Source: Holacanthus passer
Lineage: Eukaryota; Chordata; Actinopteri; Pomacanthidae
DNA length: 64,000 nt
Direction of reading: 5' to 3'
Assembly: GCA_025331565.1 (NCBI GenBank)
Contig: JAFREQ010000026.1
Coordinates: 2,914,001 to 2,978,000, forward strand
Of this stretch, positions 1 to 12,414 are shown one piece after another. The notes under the pieces are model-generated. The model was not told the origin of the DNA, did no database searches, and saw only the letters and a program-made list of their open reading frames with translations. The translations under genes and the position numbers were made by a program. The first letter of the stretch is position 1. The number at the start of each line of letters is the position of its first letter.

Positions 1-944
1 GTTTCAGCCAATAACTACAAATCACATGTACTTTACTCCTGACTGGAAAGAATCCGTGTGCACAGCATTTCTACGTTATTTTGTTTGCAAAAGTTATTAT
101 TTTATATAGATGACAAAAAGTCAATATCTTCTTCCAACTCTGTCTCCTGGACATTTATATACAACTAAAAACAGATGATGTTTTCTTTACTGTAACATGA
201 TGAGATGTTGTTAATTAACATATATAGCAAGTTGCAAAAATGCTCATCAGTAAATTGCTCAGTGACAACAAATGACATCGTTTTCTGCCAACACATCTGA
301 TCCTGTGATTCAACATCTGCTCATAGTGATTAACAGCATCATTAAAGTTTAGGCTCATAGTTAACGACAGATCACAGTCCAGGTTTAACACAGAAAAAGT
401 CGGCAGTGAGTTGAGACACAACGTGTTTATTAACTTTAACTTTATTAACGTGACTTCTGGATGTAAAATCCAGACTCTGGTGTCGAAGCCCTGAGCTTTG
501 TTCTCGCCCACATTGAAACCTCTGTGTGAGATAAATGCAGCTTTTATTCATTTAGTAATATATAAATACTGAATTTCTAGGAGACATGGTTGCTTTTGTG
601 CACAAGATAAAACAATTTTTTTGGGACCTCAGCGATGACAGACGACACGTCAAACCCACAGCTGAAGGCAACAAGTCACTGCCCTCTATCAAAGAGCATG
701 ATGGGAAGTGAAGTGGATCACTCAGTGAAGCAGAAGCAGATGAGGTGTGTCTGCTCTGCTGTTCCAGGCTGTTGTCTCTGCAGCCTGTGCTTCAGGTGTC
801 TTCAGACTCTGCTGGGACGTTTAACGTGATGCTGCGAAGCATAAACGTGAAACGAGCAAATTATGGAGGAAATCTGTCTGATACGCATCACTTTTTCCAC
901 CGTTTACAATGAGGCAATGGAGGCCTGGGGAATGGCATTTTCTT

Positions 945-945
945 T

Positions 946-1003
<58 letters not shown>
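945..1003. repeat. (GT)n microsatellite
   Basis: A TG dinucleotide run of about 58 bases is interrupted twice by GA. Confidence 0.95.
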
Positions 1004-2667
1004 TGAGCAGGAGGGGGTTCAGGAGTCAGCCAGATGATGTCATGGTCATTAAGGAAGTTGCAGCCATAAAAGAAGCCATTGAACTCAGAGCTCAGTGTCA
1101 TTTTCAGTGAGGTCACACAGCAACGTTCTGCCGCCGAGCGAGCGAGGAAACAAGAACCTCGCTGACAGAGAGGAACGGTAGTTATGAGAGACACGTAAAT
1201 ACAGGAAGCAACACAAGAAATTAGGCTCCTGTGCCTGTTAAAGAGGAGATGAATCAGACTGTGTGGCCAAATAACAGGATACAAAAAAGAAGGAACGATG
1301 ACAATGATGGAGTTCAGATAAAGAACCTCTGCATCCTTCCAAACAAAGCTCATTATTCTCACAGCTTCATCAGCTTCTTCACATGATGACACCGAACCAT
1401 TCGAACCTGAACCGGTCAGGGCTCTGGTGTCAGTGTCTGACTTTTCTGAATCTGGTTCTTATACTGTTAGATCTGGTCTCTGGTCGATCAAGGTGGAATC
1501 CCACCGGCCAATCACACGAGTTCTGTTTACTTTCACTGTTCATGAAGCCCAATCAACTTCTTTCAGTACAGAGATGTGAGTGAAGCTCTGGAAACTAAAT
1601 GACTTCTGAAAAACAAACTCATTCTGTGAAAACAGAAGTTTCAGTGATAACAGCTGTTCATAAAAACACAACAATGATCAGCTGACTGTCGATGTCAGGT
1701 TTCCTTCATCACCTCTTCTGTGTCTTTATCCTCAGCTTTTGTCTTTTGCTCCACACGGTTCAGACATTGACGGACGGATCTGGAGGTTTCGTGTTATTTT
1801 GTCACTGATGTACATTCATTGTTTTATGTGAGCTACATATCTTTTTTAACCATAATGTTTAACATATTTTAGAGAGTCGATGCCTAAAAACATCCTTTTA
1901 CAATATTTAGAATGACTACGAGGCTGGAATTTGTTCTCCACTTGATGCTGACTTGATCTTTTACAGGAGACATAAGTGAAAGTAACTTTTGTGTTAACAG
2001 TTGTGACCATGATACACACTATAAATAATGGGAAGAAATGTATTGAGCCTTTCTTATATTGTGCTTTTCCTTTCCTTTCCTTAACATGGTTTATTCTAGT
2101 CATAGAATATGAGTCATATCACTATATTATATTATTACAGTATTAGTATTCAGTCAGATGTTTTGCAGTCAGATGTTAAGTGAAGTATCAGTGACAGAAG
2201 TGTAAAGTGGACAGATAGATACTAAATGACTAACTGTCAAAATTGGAGTGAAAAGTGAAAGTAGAATAAAAGCAGAATCCTAAAGACAGATAGATAAAAA
2301 GATAGAGCTGTGCTCGTGAAGTAAATACAGTTACTTTCCAACACCAGTTTTCTAATGACTCATTATATTATATTATTATTTTAAACCTTTAGCCAAGTGT
2401 ATCCTGCAGATACGAGTAAAACATAAACCTGTGATGAGCAAAAAGCATCTGTCTCTCACCTGATGAGATTCTGCAGGAGCTGTCGGCTGGAGCTTTTTCT
2501 TCTCATGGACTCTGACATGGTGGACCGGGCTCCTGGGCTGGGCTGCTCCTGGTCTGTGGTCCAGCTCCTGGATCTGATCCTGGTTCTGGTTCTGGAGGCT
2601 CAGATCTTTCCTACAGCTGCTCTCTTGTTCTTCTTAGTCTGTCTCTGTGGCTCATGTTGACCCCTCT

Positions 2668-2668
<1 letters not shown>

Positions 2669-2698
<30 letters not shown>
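2669..2698. repeat. (CT)n microsatellite
   Basis: A pure CT run of about 30 bases. Confidence 0.95.
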
Positions 2699-2701
<3 letters not shown>

Positions 2702-3199
2702 AGTCGCAGCTCTCTCCTCCCTCCATGTGGTTTTCATTGCAGCGTTTTGACCCCCCCCGACTGTAACGAGGGTCATGTGACTCTCCCAAAGGGAAAGTAA
2801 GATGATATCACAACAGTGGATCAGTGATAATATTAAATGCATGTATATTGTGCATGTTGTTGTTGTGACGGTGTCGGAGCGAGAGGCTGTGGTTTCTGAT
2901 GACGACCAACAGTCCAGCCTGTTATCACAGACATCTATATTTTACATTATCTTACCTTTCCACAAACTCCTTCAACATGTGTTCTGAGGGTTAAAGGTCG
3001 AGGTGATTTCTAATGTATATGTTTTTTTTTCTCTGTTCAGTTACAAATAGCAGAGAAAACACCTGAAAATGTCTCATTCAATCAGTAAAGACAATAAATC
3101 ACTGTGGATTCAACATTAAAAACAACTTTAGGTCACTGGTTTAAATGAATGAGCACATGACAGACGAGATCAAGGCGTCTTGCTGTTTTTGTGAGTCTG

Positions 3200-3665
3200 T
3201 GATTTTTCTCTTGTAGTATTTAAATAAGTACATATTTGAGGCAATTGTACTTTACTTGAGTATTTCTGTTTTCTGATACTTCTATACAATTCAATTAACT
3301 TTTTACTCCACTACATTTATTTGACAGCTATAGTTACTAGTTAATTCTCAGATTAAGATTTTATACAAAAACAAAAATAAATTGTGAAAGACTGAATTGA
3401 TGGTCTCCAACATTTTTGACTTTTGAACCGTTACGGTTTGTCTAAACTTCTCGCACGGATTAAATTCAATGATTGTTTGAGGCTCAATCATTTAATATTT
3501 TACGTACAGAAAGGATTATAAAAACATCTCAAACATTACTGCACAGTTTTGTAAGCGATCTTCTTTCCTCTCCCATGAATCATCTCAGATCATTATCAGG
3601 TAATAGAGTATTTTTACTTTGTTCTACTGTTACTTTTACTTAAGTAAAGGCTCTTCCACCGCTGC
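3200..3665 (+). repeat. Dispersed teleost repeat ending in ttacttaagtaaa
   Basis: The text resembles a very common fish repeat. It contains tacttgagtatttctg, then actccactacatttatttga, then tagttactagtta, and ends with cttttacttaagtaaagg followed by a ccaccgctgcc edge. Related, degraded copies lie at about 44140-44660 and 47790-48370 in the opposite orientation. The call rests on recognition from memory and on similarity among the copies in this window. I cannot name the transposon superfamily with certainty. Confidence 0.65.
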
Positions 3666-3961
3666 CGAGGATCATCGTTGCAAAAACAAACAAATATAAA
3701 ACCAACCAATTGTATAATGTGATCATTTCTGAAGGAAGAAGACACCATTTTTCTTTAATACTGTAGGTGCTAATTTGAAATTTCTGAAAAAACAGTCCAA
3801 AACGTGCAGGAATAATAAATGAGAATGTCTCTCTTCATGGCACCAGAAATGGATCTCGGAGCCTTTAAATGCTATGTGAAATAAAAACGTCATCATGTGA
3901 AGAGTGTAGATACAAACAAAATAAACCTGGTGAGATGAGACGTTCAGGTGAGAGAAGAAGC

Positions 3962-3962
<1 letters not shown>

Positions 3963-4006
<44 letters not shown>
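3963..4006. repeat. (CT)n microsatellite
   Basis: A CT run of about 44 bases. Confidence 0.95.
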
Positions 4007-4009
<3 letters not shown>

Positions 4010-4131
4010 GTGTGTTGGATCTGGTTACTGTCGTGCAGGTTATGAATAAGACATGGCAGCTGAGAACAGGAGCAGCTGCTGGAGGCCACGAGCTGATCTG
4101 GTCTGTCCAGGTCATCAGGACCCACCAGGCC

Positions 4132-4187
4132 GCTGTTTGTTTGTCTGTTTGTTTGTCTGTTTGTTTGCCTGTTGTTTGTTTGTGTTT
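4132..4187. repeat. (TTTG/TCTG)n tetranucleotide repeat
   Basis: Alternating gtttgttt and gtctgttt units form an imperfect tetranucleotide tract. Confidence 0.85.
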
Positions 4188-4328
4188 AGACGCTCAGATA
4201 AGAAACTCAGCTCTCTGCGTCTTAACACAAAGAAAGAAGTGGAGCTTTTCTCTTTAAAAACTCTCCGTCTATCAGTCCAACACTCACAGATGTGCATTAG
4301 GTCACTCAGGCATTTCCAGCCAACACTG

Positions 4329-4331
<3 letters not shown>

Positions 4332-4369
<38 letters not shown>
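4332..4369. repeat. (CA)n microsatellite
   Basis: A CA run of about 38 bases, immediately left of the CpG-richer block at 4375-4600. Confidence 0.95.
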
Positions 4370-4370
<1 letters not shown>

Positions 4371-5320
4371 GTTCTTGCTCACCCGCCCCCCTAAATCCCG
4401 CGGGATCTTGAAACACTCACAAACACTCCACAAAACGGTTTCCACAGCAGCGACTCCCACAGCTCCGAACACAGTCGGACTGTCGGCTGACGGCGACGAG
4501 ACGCCAACTCCAACACTTTCTCCAGCGTTTCTCCAACAGGAGGAGTTCAGCTCGGAGAGCGGACGCACAGGAACACACACAGCTCTTTGATCAGCCTGTT
4601 CAGATGAAGGATCGTTCTCGTTCCTTCAATGAGCTGATAATCATAAACATTTCAGTTCCTGCCAACGCTCCCATTTCTCTCGGGCGTCTCCTGGATTTCG
4701 AGGCCGTCACACAGCGTTTTCCTGTTTTGCTGCTTCTCCCAGGAAACTTGCACAGCCCTCAAACTTTGTTATGAGTTATTGCCATACAAGAATCAGAACT
4801 TTTGCATGTTTGCCTGAAGTCAGTATGAACCATCCACACACTTCATACAATTTCAACCCATCAGTCTCCGCAGGCATCGTGTAGGTTTTACATTTTTTTC
4901 TGTAAATAATTTAGATAAAATTATCTATTTCATTTTGTCTGTCTCTGCTCTGCATGTCACAGTCTCAGTAAGAGTAAGTCAATTAAAAGGTAAGGAGCAG
5001 TATTCTAACTTTGGTGCATTAATGAGGGACATTTACAGTATAGACAGTCTACAATACACTTGAAATATATATATGTTATATTTAAAAATAAAGTCAGAGA
5101 ATTTGCTGTTAATGTTAAAAGAAGCAGACAGTTTGATTTAAAAGCTGAACGATGCAAAGTTGTTGATAGAATGGAGAATTCATAACTGAAGACTAAAACT
5201 AAGACTTAAAAACATCATTAGTACTTTTAATCACATTAAAGTGTGTTATGATTCTATTTTCATATTTATATCAAATATTATTAAATATTTTCATCCTGCT
5301 TATGAAAAACAAACAGGGGG

Positions 5321-5570
5321 TTAAAGGAGCAGTCTGTAGGATTTAGTGGCATCTAGTGGTGAGGTTGCAGATTACAACCTATGGTGGCCTTCAGGTGACA
5401 TTCAAAGGTCCAGTGTTTGTCTGTTCTGGGCCTCTGTAGAAACATGCTGGACTCCCTCATTCGAAGATAATGAGAACACAATGATTCTTATTTTCAGCTG
5501 ATTTTACACCAAAGATGCCTCGAAACCATCATCACCACATCCTTCTTTTCAACTGTGTGATTCGCTGCAT
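5321..5570 (+). mobile_element. MITE-like dispersed repeat, TTAA-edged, 3' end eroded
   Basis: It begins with ttaaaggagcagtctgtagg and continues with tttagtggcatctagtggtg and ttgcagattacaacc. After a middle section comes gattcttattttcagctgat. I recognise this as a very common non-autonomous teleost repeat that normally starts and ends at TTAA. The right terminus is not recognisable here, so the end coordinate is approximate. The class assignment is from memory, not from a search. Confidence 0.6.
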
Positions 5571-7380
5571 AGATTCATAATCGATATTTTATTTCAGACT
5601 GGCGTCTCCTGACTGAAATACGGTCACTGTGTGGGTGTGGTCGAGTCTTTCAGATGAGTTATATTCATAAACGGGGTCAGGATCAGTTTACACAGTGTGA
5701 TGAACTTCAACAAACAAGCTGATTGGATTAAGATTTTCTTGCGCCATGAAACATTTCTGTGTGGATGTTGAAACATTTTTGGCTCAAGCAGATGTGTGTC
5801 ACGTGTTCACGTCACCTGGAGCGAACCTGCTCTCTTCACTCGCTTTGTTTGCGTTGGGTCCGGGTTCATTATGCAATCGGATGTTGTGCTAATAGTTTAC
5901 TGTTGACGGTCAGGTTGGCAGGATGTCACTGTTTAACAAGTTTACTGTACAATCTGAGGGCTTGGACTCGTTCTCTGCTCGGGGTCCAAACACCTCGTCA
6001 GGCTCTCTGACCGCAGTAAATGCTGCCAGCTGTCCCGTAAAGACGGCGTCACGAGCCGAGAGCAGCCGCCGCCGATCCAGACAGATGAGGGAACGGATTC
6101 AAAGTGAGTGACGTCAAGACGGAGCTAATCCCAGAAAGCTGGAGGTGGTGGAGCTGGTTGGAGGTGGTGCCTCAGGGGCATGTCTCCGTGTCCCGGTAAG
6201 ATTTACTGATGTGCTCAGGCAAATCATAAAATGTGTTAAAGGGAGAGAGTGGAAATAAAAACTCACTGAAAACAATGTCAGGAGGGTGAAAAGTACAAAA
6301 AGTGCCACGAACCTACAGGAGAACTTACATGTTTGTATTGATTTTAATGGAAGTCACTCGTTCTTTGCAAAAGCAATTCATGTTTTTTTTATTACTTTTC
6401 ACCCACCTGACCTAGTTTTAGCTTTGTAATGACATCAAGTCCTTATTCATGACCAGAAGTTTGGTTTGTTTAAGCTCATTTAAAATAATGTGTTCTCAGC
6501 TACGTCTGACTGTAGATATTGTTTTTCTCACTTTCCAGTCAGTCGCTTCCATTCATGTCCATTTCCCGTTAAACAGAGGATCCTTCACAATAAAATATCA
6601 TTCACATTATTATTATAAAAACAATGTATATATAATATGATTTCTAAACTGAACATCTGAAATATGTTCATTGAATAAACAGTATAAAATCCTGAAGGTG
6701 TAAAGATACTGTACGTGTCAGACAGGACGTTATTTTATTTTGAATTGAGTTTGTTCATTTCCACTTGTCAGAACTGAATGTTCTCCGACAAAGATTCAAG
6801 TTATATGTTACTGTTTTAAGTTAATACTGTTGTATACTGTGGTGTTTCACATTAAAAGCTTTTCATTTGTGAATCATGGGAAACTATGCTGACCGCTCGT
6901 GTTCACTATGCCTTTGTGTAGATATAAAGTCTGACGATCAGAAAGGCAGAAATAAAGTCAGCCGTGCAGCTTTAACATAGAAGAACAAGTGTTTGCATCC
7001 TCGTGTCACAGATATCTGTTTATAGAGATTAGTCAACATGTCGTCTTCACGTCTCAGGCTGTTGATTGGACTGTAAACACCGAGGAGGAAGTCTTGGCCC
7101 AGATGTGGATGGAAACCCCAAAACACTGGCTGTTGCCCCTCGAGACTCGATGATAGTCAGGCCATAACTGATGGATTCTGGGATCAGCCAAACTCTAACC
7201 TTTACCCTTAGCTTAGCCTCAAAACCGGCTCTTTGAAAAGTTTGATCCATGACTTTTGTCCTCAAGACAAAACGTCCCCAGCTAATGGATGAATAATGAG
7301 TGAATTTCCCCACTGAGGAAGCTTAAATATCTTAACTGGTCTTTAGTCTGTGTCCCCGAAAGTAGGCTAGTAAGTCAGAA

Positions 7381-7383
<3 letters not shown>

Positions 7384-7416
<33 letters not shown>
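7384..7416. repeat. (CA)n microsatellite
   Basis: A CA run of about 33 bases. Confidence 0.95.
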
Positions 7417-7418
<2 letters not shown>

Positions 7419-7610
7419 GTTTCTTGGCCCTCCTGGAAAGGTTTCCATCACTCGCTCATAACGAGCGCCGACACATCTGTGAAACATTCGTGACTGACTC
7501 GCTGCCAGCTTCATTAAACAGTGAGGGGATTAACTGCTGAAGACAAAAACAGAAAAATCCAATCACACTAAGCCCAACATCCTTCAGTCTGATATATTTC
7601 ACATATCCTC

Positions 7611-7611
<1 letters not shown>

Positions 7612-7660
<49 letters not shown>
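7612..7660. repeat. (GT)n microsatellite
   Basis: A GT run of about 49 bases. Confidence 0.95.
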
Positions 7661-7661
<1 letters not shown>

Positions 7662-8285
7662 GCTCTGCCAGCGCTGATGCTCAGTCCTCCAGCTGACTGC
7701 AGTGGTTTGTTTCTCTGCTCGCTGACAGCAATCAGCTTCATCTCCAGCGTTTCCATTACAACAGACACACGATTCACAGCCAGTTATGAATTCGCTTCGT
7801 CCATCTCTGCTTAGTGAAACAGTGTGAAAAGTTCAGCGGGGCCACAAACGAGAAATCGCACAGGTCGTGTTTAAAGGATCCGTTTATGGAGGCAATTTCG
7901 TCCAAATAATGAAAAGTAAATAAACATATGATCATAAACCAAAAACTATTATCATGACAATATGACAGAAAATCTGAATAATATTAACAAGATTTCCACC
8001 ATAATTAAATATGATTATTTGCTTTATGGTTTGTTTATGTTAGTAGTTTCAGTTTTGTGTTTCTGAGTTTCATTTTCCAAAAGAAACGAAAAACGTGAAC
8101 AAAGAAAAGAAAATGTGATTTTTTTTATTTGGGTCGACAATCCCTTTAACATGACACTATCTCTCTGTGCACACTTATAAACAGCTTTGCATACACCAAT
8201 ATTTAATGAGCTACAACCTACTACAGTTTGAAAATAGTAATGTTTTCTGTCAAGTGTTGCATAACTTAACTTCGCGGCGGCGACA

Positions 8286-11200
8286 TCAGGTGTAACACAT
8301 GAAGTTCAGTTTCTCCAAACAGTCCGTGGGCTCCAGGCTGCCGGTGCTCTTCTTGGACAAGGCTCCGCAGCGCTGCCTCGTGGGGGGGCAGCTGAGCAGA
8401 TCAGAGTACGACATATCGACCTCGTTCATCCACATCCAGTGGCCGGCCAGGAAACGGAGGCCGACCCACATCTGAGGAGAGGAAACGACTAATGAGGCTC
8501 CACAGAAGCGTTCAGAGAGCGGGACCACCGAGCTGCGAGCAAAAATCCCTGAGCATTTTCTCCATAGAGCATCATTAATGTAAAACTGTTGACAGGACTC
8601 CTCCAACCGAGTCAATAGTAACTCCTAATTATTAATATTCAAATCATTAAGGTTTAATACGTTTACATAGCAAGAGCCCAGAAAAGCTATTTTTATGGAC
8701 CTGATGTAATGTCACTGTGGAGTTTCTGGGCCTGGCTGGTGCCCACAGGGAAAGAGAGATGCTGTTGTCTGCAGTGGGAACAAGCCAGAAACAAACCAGA
8801 CAAAAGGCCTGTTTTTGTCATATGTGCAGGGAGAGAAGCTTCGAGCCTGGAACCCTGGACTTTCAATCAAATGTCAGTAATTCAAAGTTGATCAGTTTAA
8901 TAGTTTTGAATGTTCATTATTTGGATTAAGTCTCTTGTGAAAAATAACAACACTTATTTCAATGTGTCAGCGTTTCATATCTTCTGTTGCTGTGTATTTA
9001 AGCAAATACTCTGGATGAAAAAAACTTGATGGGGACATCAATAATTGTGAGTATAAGAAGAAAAACTGTTAGATGGGACTTTTATTTTGCTTTAGCATAA
9101 CATGAAGACTTTAAAATGAGAAGCAGCCGATGTGCTTGTGAAAATCAACATCACTATCTGAGTGTAAGCTCCACTTCAAATCCAACAGAGAGCAGGACCG
9201 ACCTGCTCCTCAAGATGCGTGAACCACATGATTCATTTAGGTTATGTTACGTTATATTTCACTGACCTCTGTATTGAAGAGTAGAAAATAGGGAAGGATT
9301 TTGGACACAACCTGGAAACTCAGACTGACATTGTTCTGGAAAAAGAGCAACGTCTTCCTGTTTTTTTCTTTTTGAAATTCAGATTTTCCTCCGAATCGGC
9401 TCCACAGAGCAGTGGTTGGTGGAGATGGCTCATCTGTTGCTAACACCTCAACACACAGTACCTGTGAAACATTTCTTCCATGTGTGACTGAATAGGAACC
9501 CACCTTGTCAGTGGTGGCCTCTCTCATCCTGCTCATCATGTAGCCGTGGTCGTCTCCAGGCTGCACGCTGACCAGCTTCTTCTTAAGTAACAGGCAGTGT
9601 TCCAGCGCCTCTATCCAGGTCTTGTTCTCCTTCACCAGGACCAGGTTGTCACTGAAGCAGATGAAGGGTAAGCGGTCGCTGCAGTTTTGGGTGGCCATCT
9701 TTTTGCTGCGAGAGGTGATGGTGACGCAGTCGCCGGTGTCCCGCGGCTCACCTGACGCCCACTGTCTGTACTTATACGAGCCTGTGCTCCACGTCCACGT
9801 TTGCTCTGCAGAACAGATGTTGAAACTTTCAGCGACACAGATGAGGTGAAAGTACGTCAGAAAATCAACTGTCCATCCCATCATCAGCTTTATGGCTTAA
9901 CATGACAGTTTAACTTACAGCATCCTCAACTAGTTTGTCCACCCTGTGGGCAAATTACATAGAGTGTAATACATGCTCAGTTATCTGAACAAGCCCTTCT
10001 CTTTTTCCAACTTTTGTTTCGATGTGTTTTCTTGTCACAAGCTACAGAATTCTAAAGTCTGTGCGGCTCCTGTGAGCTTGACAACACGGATGTTTAACTA
10101 TTCAAGACGGTGACTCAACAGATTAGGCGTCAATGTAAAAAAAAAAGAGCTCACCAATGGATGAGTTTCTGGACTGGAAATGCAAGAATGGTTCATAAAA
10201 GCATGACAGGTTGCAGTTGTGTCTTTACCATCTCTGTGCAGTCCAATCCAGGCTGGGAAGTCTTGGTAATCTGCAGCAGAGCTCAGGGGAAAGGATTGTG
10301 GGAAAGTTGCCAGATCACTGAAGTGTTCCTTGCAGTACTGCCGAGCATCAGACCATGTCATCGTCTTGGGTACAAATATGTAATCTGACTCATGCTGGTC
10401 GTGATTACGACAGAAGAAGAAGAACGTTTTCCACAACTGCCCACGTAAAAGCTTTCAAGTGAGATATGAGCAAGAAAATTACAAAGAGAAAGAATTTGAT
10501 GCATAAATCCAACTTGACCTTTTTAGAAGAGAAATATTCCCAAGTGTGTGCAGTTGAACATGTTAGTATACCATTTACTACAAATAAAAAGTTTGCACTG
10601 CTGGTGACTACTTTCCAAATCAAATCATGCTTTGGATTTTTCAGCGCTGTCCCTTATACAGTGGTCAAGAGCGCTCAATGCCCTGCGACTTAAGACAACA
10701 CATGCAAATAGACAAAACACAAGCAAATTAAGAAATACACTCACCAAAATGACAACATAATGCAAAAACAGAAAAGACAAGCAAATAGTAAAATGCTGAT
10801 GATGATTAAAAAAAAAAAAATCTAAACAGATGAATGTGCTAATAATTAGTACCAGGGCAACACTGAGTAAAAAAACTCCAGAAATATGATGACCATCAAC
10901 GATTATAAAAAGTCTTTGAAATCATGAAAATCTTATGGATCAGAACTTTAACTTAGTGAGAAGAGGACAGACAAACACAGAGATAAAGAAACGTCCACGT
11001 GAATTAAACCACGTGTTTATGTAGAAGCCCATCACTTGTAATTAAAGGTTGATTAAGAACTGAGCTCACTCGACTCATCAGCGTCCACTCATTTCTGGAC
11101 ATTATGAAAATCAACTTTAATCAGGATCTCCAGCGCCACACAACGAAAACAGCAGATAAAAATGTTTAAGAATGGAGTGGCTGCTTGGAAAATTAATAGA

Positions 11201-12414
11201 GAATATTATAAAATTCAAAAACCAAAGCATACCTAGAAAAAAAAAGGTCTGCAGTAAAATTAAATTGATTTGAAGTGAATCTGTTTAACCTGCAAAAACA
11301 CATACAAGAAGAATCTCCCATTACCGTTTGTCGGTGGAAAGGACAAAAGCACATTTTTTGTCTGAATTCTGATTTCCCAAGGGAATGACGCCTTCGCTTC
11401 CATCAGTCCAAATCCATTCACCGTCTTTTTTGTACAGGCCGATCCATGCATAATATCTTAACATGGTCAATTTGTTTGCATCTGACTGCGTAGACATTGT
11501 GGCCAAGTCAACGAATGAATTCAATCTATTTGGAGAACAACAACAAAGAAAACAGTTTTAAAGTTAAGCCATCTTTCAGAAAGCAAATGATTAAAACAAA
11601 ACTACACACGTGTCGGATGTTGAGCGAGCTACTGAATCGTTGATCTGAAGATGGCGCTAAAAGTGATTACAATTTCTCCGGAGGGTGATGTGAACCTGAA
11701 CCAAATTTCAGGACCGTCCATCCACAATTTTTGCTGAGATATTTCACTCCGAAGAACAAACGTCACAAAAGTCAAGGGATCACCAAAGTCAGTAAGGTTT
11801 ATCCTTGAGGACCATGAACAGCTGTTGAATAATAATATGTGTAATAATAATAATTATAATAACAATAAATGTTGCTATTGCCATCATTTTGCACAGACAT
11901 TCATGGTCTCCAGAGGATGAATCCTGACTTTGGTGCTCCACTGAGCTTGATCACCACCTTGAGCTTGACATTCATTTGGTTTGGACGGGCTGCAATGAAA
12001 TTTGGTTGAGACATTCACGTTTATCTCAGGATGAATTCTAATAACTTTTTATTTTAGTGCATCAGGTCAGAACTTCCCTTTGTCCAAATGACAGTCGCAC
12101 CAGCCTCAACTGCACTTTTTGTTTTGTGCAGTTTGGCAAAACGTGAGGATGCTGACATGGTGAAGATTAGCTGCTAAACATTAGGATTTAACATTTTGAC
12201 TGTGAGCACGATCAAAGCATCACAGTGGAGATGATTGAATGAAGTGAATAAAAAGTAAAACCCACCTACTGCAGTAAGTTTGAGCTGCCTGCCACCTGTA
12301 ATAAATTGACACGTGGGCGTAAGCTTTCCGCACCACTGATCCCAGCACAGACACACTACCGCTGAAGAGGAGGAAGAGGAAGAGTCCCGAGAGGCCGCTC
12401 TTCGTCGTCATCAT
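8286..12414 (-). CDS. Secreted C-type lectin with three CTLDs, frameshifted (macrophage mannose receptor-like)
   Basis: Coding exons, 5' to 3' on the minus strand: 12414-12266, 11525-11325, 10451-10229, 9805-9504, 8471-8286. Exon 1 begins MMTTKSGLSGLF and carries a hydrophobic signal peptide, then the start of domain 1 (QAAQTYCSR). Exon 2 continues with FVDLATM, AWIGLYKKDGEWIWTDG and KKCAFVL. Exon 3 completes domain 1 (FFFFC) and opens domain 2 (WSDARQYCKEHFSDLATF, AWIGLHRDG). Exon 4 gives WTWSTG, CVTITSR and LPFICF, then opens domain 3 (TWIEALEHC). Exon 5 ends with MWVGLRF and LNFMCYT. There is no transmembrane segment, so the product would be secreted. The exons sum to 1061 nt, one base short of a whole number of codons; the break lies near 10425. 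The closest kind of protein is the fish macrophage mannose receptor-like or ladderlectin-like group. Whether it is a pseudogene, an allele or an assembly error is open. Confidence 0.8.
10423..10428 (-). other. Putative one-base deletion (frameshift) in lectin exon 3
   Basis: From the acceptor at 10452-10453, the minus-strand exon reads RFYVGSCGKR, which supplies the expected third cysteine of domain 1. One base later the frame must change to give FFFFCRNHDQ, which supplies the fourth cysteine and leads into domain 2. Without the shift, translation meets a stop within about 30 codons. The shift lies just before a run of four TTC triplets, a slippage-prone context. The total coding length being 3n+2 agrees with a single lost base. 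Confidence 0.6.
10690..10815. repeat. A-rich dispersed repeat in a lectin intron
   Basis: The block has repeated motifs of the form acatgcaaatag, acaagcaaat and aagaaatacac, followed by an A tract. I have seen this texture in dispersed teleost repeats but cannot name the family. Confidence 0.35.
11680..12180. repeat. Two inverted fragments of one dispersed teleost repeat
   Basis: The left part (about 11680-11825) reads gatatttcactccg, ggatcaccaaagtcagtaag and atccttgaggaccatgaaca. The right part (about 11890-12050) reads as its reverse complement, with cattcatggtctccagagga, tgaatcctgactttgg and gatcaccacc. Another copy sits at about 45490-45560. Together the two parts form an imperfect inverted repeat in intron 1 of the lectin. 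Confidence 0.5.

Larger units (their letters stand above)
1..8285. other. Intergenic region with microsatellites and repeat remnants
   Basis: I see no supportable coding exon in this stretch. The open frames are short, lack recognisable domains, and many run through simple repeats. It holds several microsatellites, listed separately, plus two dispersed teleost repeats at about 3200-3665 and 5321-5570. The only stretch that looks compositionally different is the CpG-richer block at about 4375-4600. The left edge could be intronic to a gene outside the window; nothing in the sequence decides this. Confidence 0.6.

Noticed and set aside
904..1392. 162-codon open frame on the minus strand
   Set aside because: It runs through the (GT)n repeat as Thr-His repeats and shows no domain or splice support.
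3723..4125. Open frames with RERERE runs
   Set aside because: They are translations of the CT microsatellite.
4053..4394. 113-codon plus-strand frame
   Set aside because: It is mostly the TTTG and CA repeats; only the last part overlaps the CpG-richer block.
9622..9849. Plus-strand frame opposite the lectin exon 4
   Set aside because: It is the antisense shadow of a well-supported exon.
10405..10623. Hydrophobic minus-strand frame next to lectin exon 3, considered as a missing lectin exon
   Set aside because: It has no lectin cysteines or WxxA/C motifs; the exon with a one-base shift explains domain 1 better.
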